64,000 nucleotides of DNA. Source: Poriferisodalis sp022821985 (GTDB lineage: Bacteria; Actinomycetota; Acidimicrobiia; Acidimicrobiales; Poriferisodalaceae). Below the pieces are notes generated by a model. It did no database searches. It saw nothing but the letters and a program-made list of their open reading frames with translations, and was not told the DNA's origin. Each line of letters opens with the position of its first letter. Position 1 is the stretch's first letter. Made by a program: the position numbers and the translations under genes. This document shows, piece after piece, positions 1 through 8,094 of the stretch. The DNA is taken from positions 2,728,001 through 2,792,000 of the forward strand of contig NZ_OZ244781.1 in the NCBI RefSeq assembly GCF_965219595.1. The letters are read 5' to 3'.

Positions 1-194
1 CCGATGAATGCACCGGGATTCAGCAGCTCGACCACTGCCGCGGCAATCTCATCGGTGTTGCCCATGTGTTCGCCGGAGGTGAACAGCACGGCGACGTCGG
101 GCTGCACTCCCAGCGTCTCGAGCACCCGCCCCACGATCTCGCCGGTCGCGATGCCGGGATCGGCGTGCTGGGAGAAGCCGACGGTGAACGGCAT
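1..194 (-). CDS. FIST-domain signal protein, N-terminal fragment
   Basis: Seen: a minus-strand frame opens MPFTVGFSQH and continues for about 64 codons before leaving the window at its left edge. The opening, the stretch ATGEIVGRVLETLG and the strand-turn sequence VAVLFTSGEH match the start of FIST N-terminal domains, which are small-ligand sensing modules found alone or fused to signalling domains. Known: many actinobacteria carry stand-alone FIST proteins of about 380 to 400 residues. Inferred: a stand-alone cytoplasmic sensor whose FIST_C part lies outside the window. The overlapping plus-strand frames show no family resemblance and were discarded. Confidence 0.7.
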   Translation of the reverse strand, partial: MPFTVGFSQHADPGIATGEIVGRVLETLGVQPDVAVLFTSGEHMGNTDEIAAAVVELLNPGAFI

Positions 195-209
195 GCGTGC
201 CCGGCCCGC

Positions 210-656
210 CTAGCTGTCCTGCTGTGCAGGCGTGCCGGTCCAGCCGCCCGCGGCCGGCCCTGCCGTCGGCGGCTCGGGCTCGTCGGCGGGCGGGTTCATG
301 GTGAGGGGAACGATCAGCACCTCGCCCTGGTCAACGCGGCAGTGGGCCTCGATCGTCGACGGCTCGTCGAAGGTCAGCTCGGCCTGCACGAGGTTGTAAC
401 CGAACTTGCCGGGCTCGACGCTGAGCGGCTGCACGTTGCGCGCCATCTGCTCGTCGCCGCGCATGAACCTCACTTCCAGCGCCGCCAATCCGGTGTGCGA
501 GGCCCCGCAGCGCACCAGCACGAGCATGTGCGGCGTGATGGTCACCGGGAACGGGCCGGGAGCCGCCATCGAGAAGTGAACGCCGCCCAGATCGATGCGG
601 GCCGCGCCGCCCGCGGCCTGGCGCATGTCGAAGTGCTCGATGAACAGCGCGGACAT
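210..656 (-). CDS. Small conserved hypothetical protein (DUF6941-like)
   Basis: A 148-residue protein starting MSALFIEHFD; an ATG twelve codons upstream is possible but gives an unlikely extension. The layout of a short strand with 'IEHFD', a glycine-centred turn (IDLGGVHFSM) and a hydrophobic strand (HMLVLVRCGA) recalls the small beta-sandwich family DUF6941. I recognise this only by pattern, so the assignment is tentative. The C-terminus is a disordered Pro/Glu/Gly tail. There is no signal peptide or membrane segment. It lies upstream of the FIST gene on the same strand with a 15-bp gap, so the two may be co-transcribed. Function is unknown. Confidence 0.6.
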   Translation of the reverse strand: MSALFIEHFDMRQAAGGAARIDLGGVHFSMAAPGPFPVTITPHMLVLVRCGASHTGLAALEVRFMRGDEQMARNVQPLSVEPGKFGYNLVQAELTFDEPSTIEAHCRVDQGEVLIVPLTMNPPADEPEPPTAGPAAGGWTGTPAQQDS

Positions 657-739
657 GATCTGCACGCTGTGGATCGTAGGCGTGCAGCACACCTGTCAGG
701 CGAACGCATTTCGGCGCGATGCCCAGCGGAAGAGCCTCA

Positions 740-753
740 GGCGAAGCCGTGGC
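740..753. repeat. Short match to the 1.3-kb/60.7-kb repeat, opposite orientation
   Basis: Fourteen bases (ggcgaagccgtggc) just upstream of the small oxidoreductase equal the reverse complement of part of the repeat at 60684-60747. This may be a decayed copy or chance in GC-rich DNA. Confidence 0.25.
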
Positions 754-775
754 GTACTGCCGTAGATTGCCCGGC

Positions 776-1231
776 ATGGCACACAGCGAGAAGTTCGACG
801 GCGAATACGGACCCAGCACCTGGGACTGGGTGAAGGAGCAGGCCAATGTGTACGAGGCCTCTTCGGGCACCGAGGCGAACACGCTGCGCGATACCGGGCT
901 GCCGATCATCGTCATGACGACCGTCGGGCACCGCACCGGCCTCGTGCGCAAGGTGCCGCTGATGCGCGTGGAGCACGAGGGCGAGTACGCGATCGTCGGC
1001 TCCAAGGGCGGCGCCCCGGCGCATCCGGGCTGGTACCACAACCTGATGGCAGACCCGGCGGTGCTCATCCAGGACGGACCTGAGCCATTCGAGACCACGG
1101 TGCGCCTCATCAGCGGGGCCGAGCGTGAGGCGTGGTGGGAACGGTGCGTCGAAGCGTTCCCGCCCTACGCGGAGTACCAAGCCAAGACAGATCGCGAGAT
1201 CCCGGTATTCATCTCGGCCCGCGCCAGTTGA
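776..1231 (+). CDS. Deazaflavin (F420)-dependent nitroreductase family protein
   Basis: A 151-residue protein starting MAHSEKFDGEYG. The core GLPIIVMTTVGHRTGLVRKVPLM, split by a TxGxxTG turn, followed by YAIVGSKGGAPAHPGWYHNL, is the signature of the Ddn/Rv3547-type split-barrel family. Known: these small proteins bind coenzyme F420, and some reduce nitroimidazoles or quinones; the 'SKGG...PxWYHNL' segment lines the deazaflavin site. Length is typical of the family. A longer ATG start at 719 exists, but the added residues do not match the family, so 776 was chosen. The cognate substrate cannot be read from sequence. Confidence 0.9.
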   Translation: MAHSEKFDGEYGPSTWDWVKEQANVYEASSGTEANTLRDTGLPIIVMTTVGHRTGLVRKVPLMRVEHEGEYAIVGSKGGAPAHPGWYHNLMADPAVLIQDGPEPFETTVRLISGAEREAWWERCVEAFPPYAEYQAKTDREIPVFISARAS

Positions 1232-1257
1232 TCGGGCCACAGCTTCGCGCTGCGCTG

Positions 1258-1335
1258 CCCGCTCTTGTTCCCAATTTCAATTGGACACGGGCTCACGGGC
1301 CGCTCGGGCCACGGCTTCACCCTCGGCTCAGCCTC
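1258..1335. repeat. Intergenic repeat, copy 1
   Basis: This 78-bp stretch shares three ordered identical blocks with 60684-60747: 13 bp (cccgctcttgttc), 27 bp (1292-1318) and 12 bp (cggctcagcctc). Between blocks one and two this copy carries a small palindrome, ccaatttcaattgg, that the other copy lacks. It lies between convergent genes and ends at the stop codon of the M20 gene. Its role is unknown; a dispersed extragenic repeat is the simplest reading. Confidence 0.6.
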
Positions 1336-2518
1336 AACGGGCGAACAGTTGGCGGTAGACGTCGGCTGCGCGTTCGAGCTCTGCGATCTCCACCCATTCG
1401 GTCGCCTGGTGGGCCTGATCGATGGAACCCGGGCCGAACACCACGATCTGGTCGGCCACCTCGCCGTAGCGCAGCGCATTCGTGCCGAAGTCGGCCACGG
1501 CCGGGCCGTGGCCTGACATCTCCGCCAGGGCGGTGACCAAGTCGCTCCCGGGGGCTTGAAAGAACGCGTTCTCGCCCAAGCCGTTCGCCAGCTCCACCTT
1601 CACCCGCGCGGGCAGCGCTGCGGCGCGCACCAAGTCGGTGAGGCGGGTGAGTTCGGTTCGGTAGTCCTCGCCGTCGGCGATGCGCCTGCCGATGTACAAC
1701 TCGCAATGGTCGGGAATGATGTTGCGGGCCCGCCCGCCTCCCATTTCGTTGACCGACACCGTGCCAGCCCCGAGCACACCGACATCCCGCTGGTTCGCCA
1801 AGCGCTCTTGCTCGGCATCAATGGCGGCGATGATGCGGGCGCCGGCGGACAGCGCATTGATGCCCAGGTGGGGTTTGGAGGAGTGCGCTGCACGCCCCTC
1901 GACCTCGACTTCGAGGCCGAGCCCGCCCTTGTGGCCGTACACCGGCACGCACATTGTCGGCTCGGCGACGACGATCTGCTCGCGGCGCTCGTTGCGCTCC
2001 AGCAGGCGGTCGCGGTATGCCCCGGCGCCGGCCAGGCCGCCGCCTTCCTCGGAGACTGTGCCGACCAGCTCGACCGTGCACATCGGCTGCTGACCGGCGG
2101 CAGCCATCTCGGCCAGTACGGCGAGCACCACGGCCATCGTCGCTTTGGTGTCGACCGATCCTCGCCCCCAGACCCGACCTTCGCTGATCCGGCCCTCGAA
2201 GGGATCGCCCTCCATGTGCTCGACACCAACGGTGTCGAGGTGCACGTCGATGGCCAGCATGCGCTCGGTGCGGCCGGTGAAGCGGGCATACACGTTGGGA
2301 CGCCCGGGCTCGATCTCGTCGAGCTCAACCTCGGCGCCCAACGCTGCTGCTCGTTCGGCCACCCAGTTGGCCATATCGGCCTCGGCAACAGTGCCCGAGC
2401 GCGGCCCGTGGTGCATCGGGTTGACACTGGGAATGCGCACCATGTCGCTCAGCAGCTCGGCTATGGATTGGCCGGTGGCAGTGCCGTTCGTGGTGCCTGT
2501 TGCCTCGCTGTCGCTCAT
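1334..2518 (-). CDS. M20-family deacylase/peptidase (ArgE/DapE type)
   Basis: A 394-residue zinc-dependent amidohydrolase. Metal-site signatures are visible: AIDVHLDTVG (HxD), WGRGSVDTKA (bridging Asp), VGTVSEEGGG (the EE pair with the general-base Glu) and VYGHKGGLGLEVEVEGRAAHSS at the dimerisation-domain boundary. Known relatives are acetylornithine deacetylase, succinyl-diaminopimelate desuccinylase and related ArgE/DapE hydrolases, which remove acyl groups in the cytoplasm. The gene is divergent from argininosuccinate synthase with a 119-bp gap, so a role in arginine metabolism is attractive. Closely similar M20 proteins act on other N-acyl amino acids, so the substrate is not assigned. 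I saw no clear ARG box in the divergent gap. Confidence 0.85.
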   Translation of the reverse strand: MSDSEATGTTNGTATGQSIAELLSDMVRIPSVNPMHHGPRSGTVAEADMANWVAERAAALGAEVELDEIEPGRPNVYARFTGRTERMLAIDVHLDTVGVEHMEGDPFEGRISEGRVWGRGSVDTKATMAVVLAVLAEMAAAGQQPMCTVELVGTVSEEGGGLAGAGAYRDRLLERNERREQIVVAEPTMCVPVYGHKGGLGLEVEVEGRAAHSSKPHLGINALSAGARIIAAIDAEQERLANQRDVGVLGAGTVSVNEMGGGRARNIIPDHCELYIGRRIADGEDYRTELTRLTDLVRAAALPARVKVELANGLGENAFFQAPGSDLVTALAEMSGHGPAVADFGTNALRYGEVADQIVVFGPGSIDQAHQATEWVEIAELERAADVYRQLFAR

Positions 2519-2637
2519 GAGTCACCCCTTCGTGGCGGAGCGTACGCGCAGCGCGATCAGAACGCAGTGAACGGCAGCGTGGGGTTCGCCGAAAAGCACA
2601 GTCGATGTGGCAGTCGAAAGCCGTACCGTTGTGGCCT

Positions 2638-4005
2638 ATGTCGACTGGACCTGCATCTGCTGGCGGTTCGCGCGTGCTGGCCGAGCTCCCCGTGGGGGAG
2701 CGGGTCGGCATCGCGTTCTCCGGCGGGCTCGACACCTCTGCAGCGGTGGCGTGGATGAACGAGCGCGGCGCGCTCGTGTGCGCCTACACGGCCGATCTGG
2801 GCCAGTACGACGAGCCCGACTTGTCGGGTGTGCCACAGCGGGCACTCGACTACGGCGCCCACGCAGCACGCTTGGTGGACTGCCGAGCGGAACTGGTGCG
2901 AGAGGGCTTGATGGCGCTGCAATGCGGCGCGTTCCACATCTCGACAGCCGGCCGCACGTACTTCAACACCACGCCGCTGGGCCGGGCGGTGACTGGCACG
3001 ATGCTGGTGGCAGGGATGGCCGAAGACGGCGTGGACATCTGGGGCGACGGCTCGACGTACAAGGGCAACGACATCGAGCGCTTCTACCGCTACGGCCTGC
3101 TGGTCAACGCCGGGCTGCGCATCTACAAGCCCTGGCTGGACGCGGCGTTCGTGGACGAGCTGGGCGGCCGGGCTGGGATGAGCGAGTTCCTGGTGTCGCG
3201 CGGGCTGCCGTACCGGGACCCCACCGAGAAGGCCTATTCCACCGACGCGAACATCTGGGGCGCCACCCACGAGGCCAAGCAGCTGGAGGACTTGGGCACG
3301 TCGATGGAGATCGTTGAGCCGATCATGGGCGTCGCCCACTGGGATCCGGCGGTCGGAATCGACGCTGAGGACGTCACGATCCGCTTCGAGGCTGGTTGGC
3401 CTGTTGCCATCGGTGGGCGGGAGTTCTCGGCATCAGACGCAGAGGGCAGCGATCACGTTGCGCTGGTGCTGGAAGCCAACGCCGTCGGCGGGCGCCACGG
3501 ACTCGGCATGAGCGACCAGATCGAGAACCGCGTCATCGAGGCCAAATCGCGTGGCATCTACGAAGCGCCGGGCATGGCGCTGCTGCACATCGCGTATGAG
3601 CGGCTGCTGTCAGCGATCCACAACGAAGCCACACTCGACAACTACCGCACGATGGGCCGCCGTCTGGGTCGGCTGCTGTACGAGGGCCGCTGGTTCGACC
3701 CCCAGGCGCTGATGCTGCGCGACTCGCTGCTGCGCTGGCTGGGCTCGTCCGTTTCGGGCGAGGTCACGCTGCGGCTGCGCCGTGGCGATGACTACTCGGT
3801 GCTCGACACGACCGGCCCTGCGCTCACCTACGCGGCAGATCGACTGTCGATGGAACGAGTCGAGGACGCAGCGTTCGGCCCAGGCGACCGCATCGGGCAG
3901 CTCACCATGGCGAACCTGGACATAGCCGACAGCAGGGACAAGCTCGCGGCTTATCGCGACACCGGCCGGCTCGGCCCCGGGGGGCTGGCCGAGCTCGATA
4001 CCTAA
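2638..4005 (+). CDS. argG: Argininosuccinate synthase (long type)
   Basis: A 455-residue enzyme joining citrulline and aspartate with ATP to form argininosuccinate, the penultimate step of arginine synthesis. The PP-loop ATP pyrophosphatase motif SGGLDTS is at residues 28-34, followed by AYTADLGQYDEPD. The signatures DIWGDGSTYKGNDIERFYRYG and YSTDANIWGATHEAKQLEDL are those of the longer E. coli-type enzyme (about 447 residues) rather than the short type common in other actinobacteria. An in-frame upstream start at 2605 exists, but the family alignment favours the ATG at 2638. Divergent neighbour: the M20 deacylase. Confidence 0.95.
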   Translation: MSTGPASAGGSRVLAELPVGERVGIAFSGGLDTSAAVAWMNERGALVCAYTADLGQYDEPDLSGVPQRALDYGAHAARLVDCRAELVREGLMALQCGAFHISTAGRTYFNTTPLGRAVTGTMLVAGMAEDGVDIWGDGSTYKGNDIERFYRYGLLVNAGLRIYKPWLDAAFVDELGGRAGMSEFLVSRGLPYRDPTEKAYSTDANIWGATHEAKQLEDLGTSMEIVEPIMGVAHWDPAVGIDAEDVTIRFEAGWPVAIGGREFSASDAEGSDHVALVLEANAVGGRHGLGMSDQIENRVIEAKSRGIYEAPGMALLHIAYERLLSAIHNEATLDNYRTMGRRLGRLLYEGRWFDPQALMLRDSLLRWLGSSVSGEVTLRLRRGDDYSVLDTTGPALTYAADRLSMERVEDAAFGPGDRIGQLTMANLDIADSRDKLAAYRDTGRLGPGGLAELDT

Positions 4006-4015
4006 CCGCTGCGAG

Positions 4016-4036
4016 AGCCGTGAATGGCTTACGGCT
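4016..4036. terminator. Small stem-loop between convergent genes
   Basis: AGCCGT-(9 nt)-ACGGCT forms a perfect 6-bp stem just after the argG stop codon and before the convergent defence operon. There is no T-run, so a terminator role is only possible. Confidence 0.3.
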
Positions 4037-4172
4037 GCCGAGCGCTGCTTCATAACCAGCGGTGAGGTCGAATCAGGGACGCACGCGCAGCTAACTTGCT
4101 GGGACCGACTAATCGAGCACCTCGATCATCCTGTCGAGTGTGAGCGTCGTCAAGAGCACGCATTCGGTTAGC

Positions 4173-5090
4173 TCACTCAGCCGATGCGCCTCGTGCGCCA
4201 CCACGGCTGAGTCTGAGGACGATGGCACCGATGACGTGCACAGTGAGCCACGCATCGGGGCGCTCGGCAGAGCTGTCGCTGGGATGCGCGCTGCCGAAGT
4301 TTCCACGGTCTGCTGTGAGCCAGCCTTCAAGAGGCTTGTCGTGCTTAGCCAAGAGCCCCTTATCGATCGCGACGGCGATCTGCTTGGAGAGCCTGTCGGA
4401 GCCGTTGCCGCAGTCGAGCGCGGCGAGCACGGACTGCAGCGCCGTACATGCTTTGGTGATGGCTTCGTCAGGCTGGCGATGCTGGATCGCCGTAAGGGCT
4501 TCGCGGTATGTGTTCTCGGCATCGGCGAAGCGCTGATCGCCGGTGAGGTACTCAAATGCGGGCACCAAGATCTCTCGGTCCGCGATGCTGCCGCTGCGAG
4601 GCAGGAAGTTCCCACCGGCGAAGACGAACCCGATTCGATGGTCTTCGAGGATCTCGTTGATCCTGTCCTGAAAGTGTTGCCGCGCTCTGGAGCGCCTCTC
4701 GATGAACTCCTCGTCGATGACCGCTTGCCAGCGCCACACACCCTCGATCAGCCCGAAGATGACGAGGAGATCTTGGCCTGGGTCCCTGATGCTGGCCACG
4801 AAATCGTCGACATCCTGACGCCCGAACAACTCGGGAACTTCGCCGGCCCGACTCACGACTCCTGCGGCATCCGAGACGTCTTGTGTAATGGCGCTCAGCA
4901 GCGTCCGCACGCCGCCTTCGTGAATGTCATCCCATAGTTGGTCTCGGACGCGAGCTGCGAGCTTGGTGCGTGTCTTCAGATCGAGCTGCTCGGTCCACAG
5001 GCTCTCGCCGGCCGCCTCGCGCTCGGCTGTTGCGCGTCGTAGCTCACGAATGGGATAGGGAATCCATGGCTGCTCGGTTGGCTCGGTCAC
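4173..5090 (-). CDS. Hypothetical protein with Abi-C/HEPN-like C-terminus
   Basis: A 305-residue soluble protein, third gene of the operon headed by the AIPR gene; its start overlaps the previous stop by 4 bp (ATGA). Seen: an N-terminal charged helical region (PIRELRRATAEREAAGE), then a C-terminal helical bundle with EAITKACTALQSVLAAL and, near the end, R262-GNFGSA-H269. Known: HEPN RNases use an R-x4-6-H motif, and the Abi-C region of AbiJ-like abortive-infection proteins has the same layout of helix, 'R..G.AH' and a final hydrophobic helix. Inferred: a HEPN-type effector or RNase acting with the two upstream proteins. I cannot name the family with certainty. Coupling and position suggest a phage-defence role. 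Confidence 0.7.
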   Translation of the reverse strand: MTEPTEQPWIPYPIRELRRATAEREAAGESLWTEQLDLKTRTKLAARVRDQLWDDIHEGGVRTLLSAITQDVSDAAGVVSRAGEVPELFGRQDVDDFVASIRDPGQDLLVIFGLIEGVWRWQAVIDEEFIERRSRARQHFQDRINEILEDHRIGFVFAGGNFLPRSGSIADREILVPAFEYLTGDQRFADAENTYREALTAIQHRQPDEAITKACTALQSVLAALDCGNGSDRLSKQIAVAIDKGLLAKHDKPLEGWLTADRGNFGSAHPSDSSAERPDAWLTVHVIGAIVLRLSRGGARGASAE

Positions 5091-6175
5091 GGCTGGCTGA
5101 ATTGGTCAACTATGTGTTGCCCAAATTGTCGGGTCAGCGATGCGGCCAGCATCACGGCTGACAGCGACCTGTACTCGCTGAAGACTCCTGTCTGACCTAC
5201 GCAGTGACTTGTCGGATTCCGTGAGAACTGGTCCGGCGGCGGTTTCCCGCTCTCTGGCTTCCACGACACGAAGGCGGCGTCGACGGGTTGAAGCGCAAGC
5301 CACCAACGCAGCCTGTTGATTGGTACGTTGTCCAGCGGTTTGCTTGGGAACTCACGCCTGAATCGCTTTGGTATGACTTCGAGCACGCTGGTGATGACGC
5401 CCGCGGCGTGCGACTGGGCGGCGGAGCTGTGTCCATCGGCGATGGCACCGACTGCGAATCGGCACTGATCGGCCAGCTCGCCGTCCAGGCCTACGAGCAC
5501 GTCCCGGCAGTCCTCCACGATCGCCTCGCGGTGGTACAGCAGCACCTGTCGACGTGTCGTAGCGTCTGGTGCCGCCAGGAGCTCCTGAACGATCTCAGCG
5601 CGCGGTACTCCACACACGGCGATGCCCTCCGCTCTTGCGATCCTCGCTGCCTGATCAAGGCTCGCCAGTCCACGTAAGTTCGGCGGATAGCAGTACTCCA
5701 GCCGCTGCCACAGGTCCGCGAACGAACGCAACGAAGCGGACACGAGTGCTTCGGTGGAGCGGCCAATGCGCGCAAGAGGCGCAAGGGTGAGCGGCGTGCC
5801 GAGCCGGCGCACGCTCGCTTCTGCAGTGAGCGCGGAGCTCGCCACCAACTGCTTCGACAAGCGGCTGAGAAGGGTGATCTCCCGGGCCACGGCAGCCGTC
5901 TTGTCGAAGCGCGTTGCTGCGCCGAGTGATTCTGACCACATCGCCACGGTCCGTGTTAGCTCGACGATCCCGGAATGGACCGCTGAGCGGCGCGAGACAG
6001 CGGCCGCCAACTCAGCGATGTGATTCGATCCGACGACGGCCTTCGCGGCTGCTGCCAATGCGATTTGTCGATGGCAGTGTTGCAGTGACCGGATCTGAGC
6101 CGACCCGGTGATGGTGCGGACATAGGAAGAGTTGGTGCCAACGATGCCAGCGTGAAGCACATCGGTGGGTCTCAT
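5087..6175 (-). CDS. Hypothetical protein with C-terminal HEPN-like motif
   Basis: A 362-residue, mostly helical protein, middle gene of the AIPR operon, sharing 4-bp overlaps with both neighbours (6172-6175 and 5087-5090). I do not recognise the N-terminal two thirds, which contain alanine- and leucine-rich helices (residues about 30-180) and no signal peptide. Near the C-terminus, R319-NPTS-H324 is followed by a tyrosine/serine turn and a hydrophobic helix (LSAVMLAASLTRQF). Known: R-N-x3-H followed by a hydrophobic helix is the classic HEPN RNase active-site layout. Inferred: a second HEPN-like component of the same system. The strict coupling implies fixed stoichiometry with the AIPR protein. 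Confidence 0.7.
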   Translation of the reverse strand: MRPTDVLHAGIVGTNSSYVRTITGSAQIRSLQHCHRQIALAAAAKAVVGSNHIAELAAAVSRRSAVHSGIVELTRTVAMWSESLGAATRFDKTAAVAREITLLSRLSKQLVASSALTAEASVRRLGTPLTLAPLARIGRSTEALVSASLRSFADLWQRLEYCYPPNLRGLASLDQAARIARAEGIAVCGVPRAEIVQELLAAPDATTRRQVLLYHREAIVEDCRDVLVGLDGELADQCRFAVGAIADGHSSAAQSHAAGVITSVLEVIPKRFRREFPSKPLDNVPINRLRWWLALQPVDAAFVSWKPESGKPPPDQFSRNPTSHCVGQTGVFSEYRSLSAVMLAASLTRQFGQHIVDQFSQP

Positions 6176-7407
6176 ATGGCACCTCGTCGCTCTGCGTCAA
6201 TCACCGCCAGTTCCTTGTAGACCGACCCCCACAGCGCCGGTGAGCGGCCGGCCGCGTGCAGGTCTCTGCCTGTGGTGTCCCAGTGTTCATAAAAGGTGCG
6301 CAGCAATTGCCCGCCAGCGGCTTCCCAGAGTTCCATAACCTCGTCGAAGTCGTTGCGCCACATGACAGGCCGGTAACGGCCAACCGATTCAGCTGTCTTG
6401 TCTTGGACGAGCAGCAGCCGGAAGCTGGCGAGAATTGGGAAAGTCGCCGGCCGCCGGAGGCGCTTCTGCGAGCGCATGTCGGGCAAGAACGGGAATTCGA
6501 AGCCCGAACGGCCCTCCTTCACCTTCTCGACCATGTCGAGGTGTCCGTACTTGCCGCCGCTGCCGGAGACTCCGCCGATTTCCTGCCAGCGATTCTCTGA
6601 GTCATAGGCAATCCAGTCGTGCAGCTGCAAGATGTCCCTGATCACCGGCGTGAGTCTGTGATAGCGGTGCGGGTCGCTTCGGAAGCGGTCCAGCATCGAC
6701 TTCTTGCGTCTGTATGCGTCCACCGGGTGGCTGCTGCGATCGGGGTGGCTCTCGATGTCGAAGCACGAGATCGCAGCGATGACATCGACCACATCGATGT
6801 CGCCGTCATCGCCCTCGTGCCACGCCACGCGTTCAACCCAGCCGTCGACTTCGAGTTCGTCTTTCAGGAACTGGAACTTGCCCTCCAAGTCGGCGAGCGA
6901 TTTGTCCTGCACCTGCATGCTGGTGTTTCGGCCACCGGCGATCTCAGTAACAAGACTCTCGGTGTCGAGACCGGTCATCACTTCGAGCTTGATGAATGCG
7001 TTCTTGGGGATTGCGTTCGATTTGTTCGCTTCTTGGACGATCTCGTAAGAATGACCGCCGTCGACGATGCCGTACATTCCGTCGTCCGCGAAGTGCAGTT
7101 CGAATACGTCAAGGCCTGCGGGATGCAGCTCCCGGCTCTTCTTCACCGCTGATGCGACGAGCGTCAGGCCGCGGTGCTTGAGATGGAAACTGCCTGGGAT
7201 GCTGTCGTCGTCTTGGCGCAGCGATCGCGACACGGTCCGGTACACCGGCCTGTTGATCTGCGGTTCTCTCGGGTTCGCATTGAGCGGCAGGCCGTCTGGC
7301 AGCTCGCTCGCCGGAACCAGCATGAAATGGGTCTCAGCCCCAGGGAAGTTGGGGTCTTGCATTCGCCGCGACCACTTTGCGGCGACTTGAACAACGCGAT
7401 CACTCAT
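6172..7407 (-). CDS. AIPR family (abortive infection phage resistance) protein
   Basis: A 411-residue protein heading a three-gene minus-strand operon. Recognisable AIPR features are FHLKHRGLTLVA (residues about 74-85), the glycine-rich 'DGG' turn in YGIVDGGHSYEIV (112-124), and ITEIAGGRNTSMQVQDKSLAD-type segments around 154-173, where family members have a conserved Asn/Gln cluster. Known: AIPR-domain proteins occur in abortive-infection and other antiphage loci, often beside restriction or HEPN genes; their biochemistry is poorly understood. Inferred: the sensor or core component for the two coupled HEPN-like proteins. The start ATG gives MSDRVVQVAAKW. Confidence 0.75.
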   Translation of the reverse strand: MSDRVVQVAAKWSRRMQDPNFPGAETHFMLVPASELPDGLPLNANPREPQINRPVYRTVSRSLRQDDDSIPGSFHLKHRGLTLVASAVKKSRELHPAGLDVFELHFADDGMYGIVDGGHSYEIVQEANKSNAIPKNAFIKLEVMTGLDTESLVTEIAGGRNTSMQVQDKSLADLEGKFQFLKDELEVDGWVERVAWHEGDDGDIDVVDVIAAISCFDIESHPDRSSHPVDAYRRKKSMLDRFRSDPHRYHRLTPVIRDILQLHDWIAYDSENRWQEIGGVSGSGGKYGHLDMVEKVKEGRSGFEFPFLPDMRSQKRLRRPATFPILASFRLLLVQDKTAESVGRYRPVMWRNDFDEVMELWEAAGGQLLRTFYEHWDTTGRDLHAAGRSPALWGSVYKELAVIDAERRGAI

Positions 7408-8094
7408 CGCATCGTCTCCTCTCTTGAGCGCCCGCCTCTGCAGGCCTCACTTGTCGGTAGTCGCTCTCAGCAGCCGCCGAGGCAACGAAGCCACTTTATC
7501 GGCCCCACGCACGCTCGTAGAGGAACCGCGCGCATCAGGCTTGGCGTGCGCGACTGGCTGGGGCTACATCTCCCATGGCCACCTTCAAGGACCTCCCCGG
7601 ACGATCGCGAGTCGCGCCGGACCTGCCGAAGCGGCGTATTACCGCAACCCCGGCGTCTACAAGAAACCGTCGCCAAGTGGCTCCAATTGGCGCACCGCGA
7701 TACTGCGACCCTCATAGATGCCTGTCGTCACAACCGCTACCGCAGCTCGAGGGATGCTCGACGAGTCCGGGCGGCGGTTGAATGACGACATCTGCGTGAA
7801 GGAGGTCTGTGGGCTTGGCCAAGAAGCGCAAACGTCGACGGCAGCCTGCGAACCGCGCTCGGTTCTCAGGTCCGAGTCCGTTCGCGGCCGTGTGTTCCTT
7901 CTTGCTCCGTAAGGCGCCGTTGTCGCTCCCGGACGAGTCGATCCTGCGCGGCCAGGAGAAATCGCCTCGAAGCCGGGTGTTGAGGACGACTATCTTGGGG
8001 TCGAGGGTCGGGCGATCCGGGTTCGCCTCGCCCCAAGTGTCGCGCCATGCGCACTGGTCGTTATTCCACTTGCCGCCAACGGTAGAGGTAGATC
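7408..8094. other. 687-bp stretch without a convincing gene
   Basis: This lies between the AIPR start codon and the stop of the zinc-ribbon gene. Several open frames cross it on both strands, but none shows consistent codon use or a family match. One item deserves mention: AAGGAGGT at about 7799-7806 precedes a possible TTG start at 7815 that reads AKKRKRRRQPANRARF, a basic N-terminus typical of real proteins. The frame degenerates within about 35 codons, so it may be a truncated gene remnant. The AIPR operon promoter should be at the left end of this stretch. Confidence 0.4.

Noticed and set aside
66..833. 255-codon plus-strand frame near the left edge
   Set aside because: Covers the FIST start, the small hypothetical gene and the oxidoreductase start; arginine-rich shadow composition.
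2519..2637. Searched for an ARG box between the M20 deacylase and argG
   Set aside because: No convincing AT-rich palindromic operator was found.
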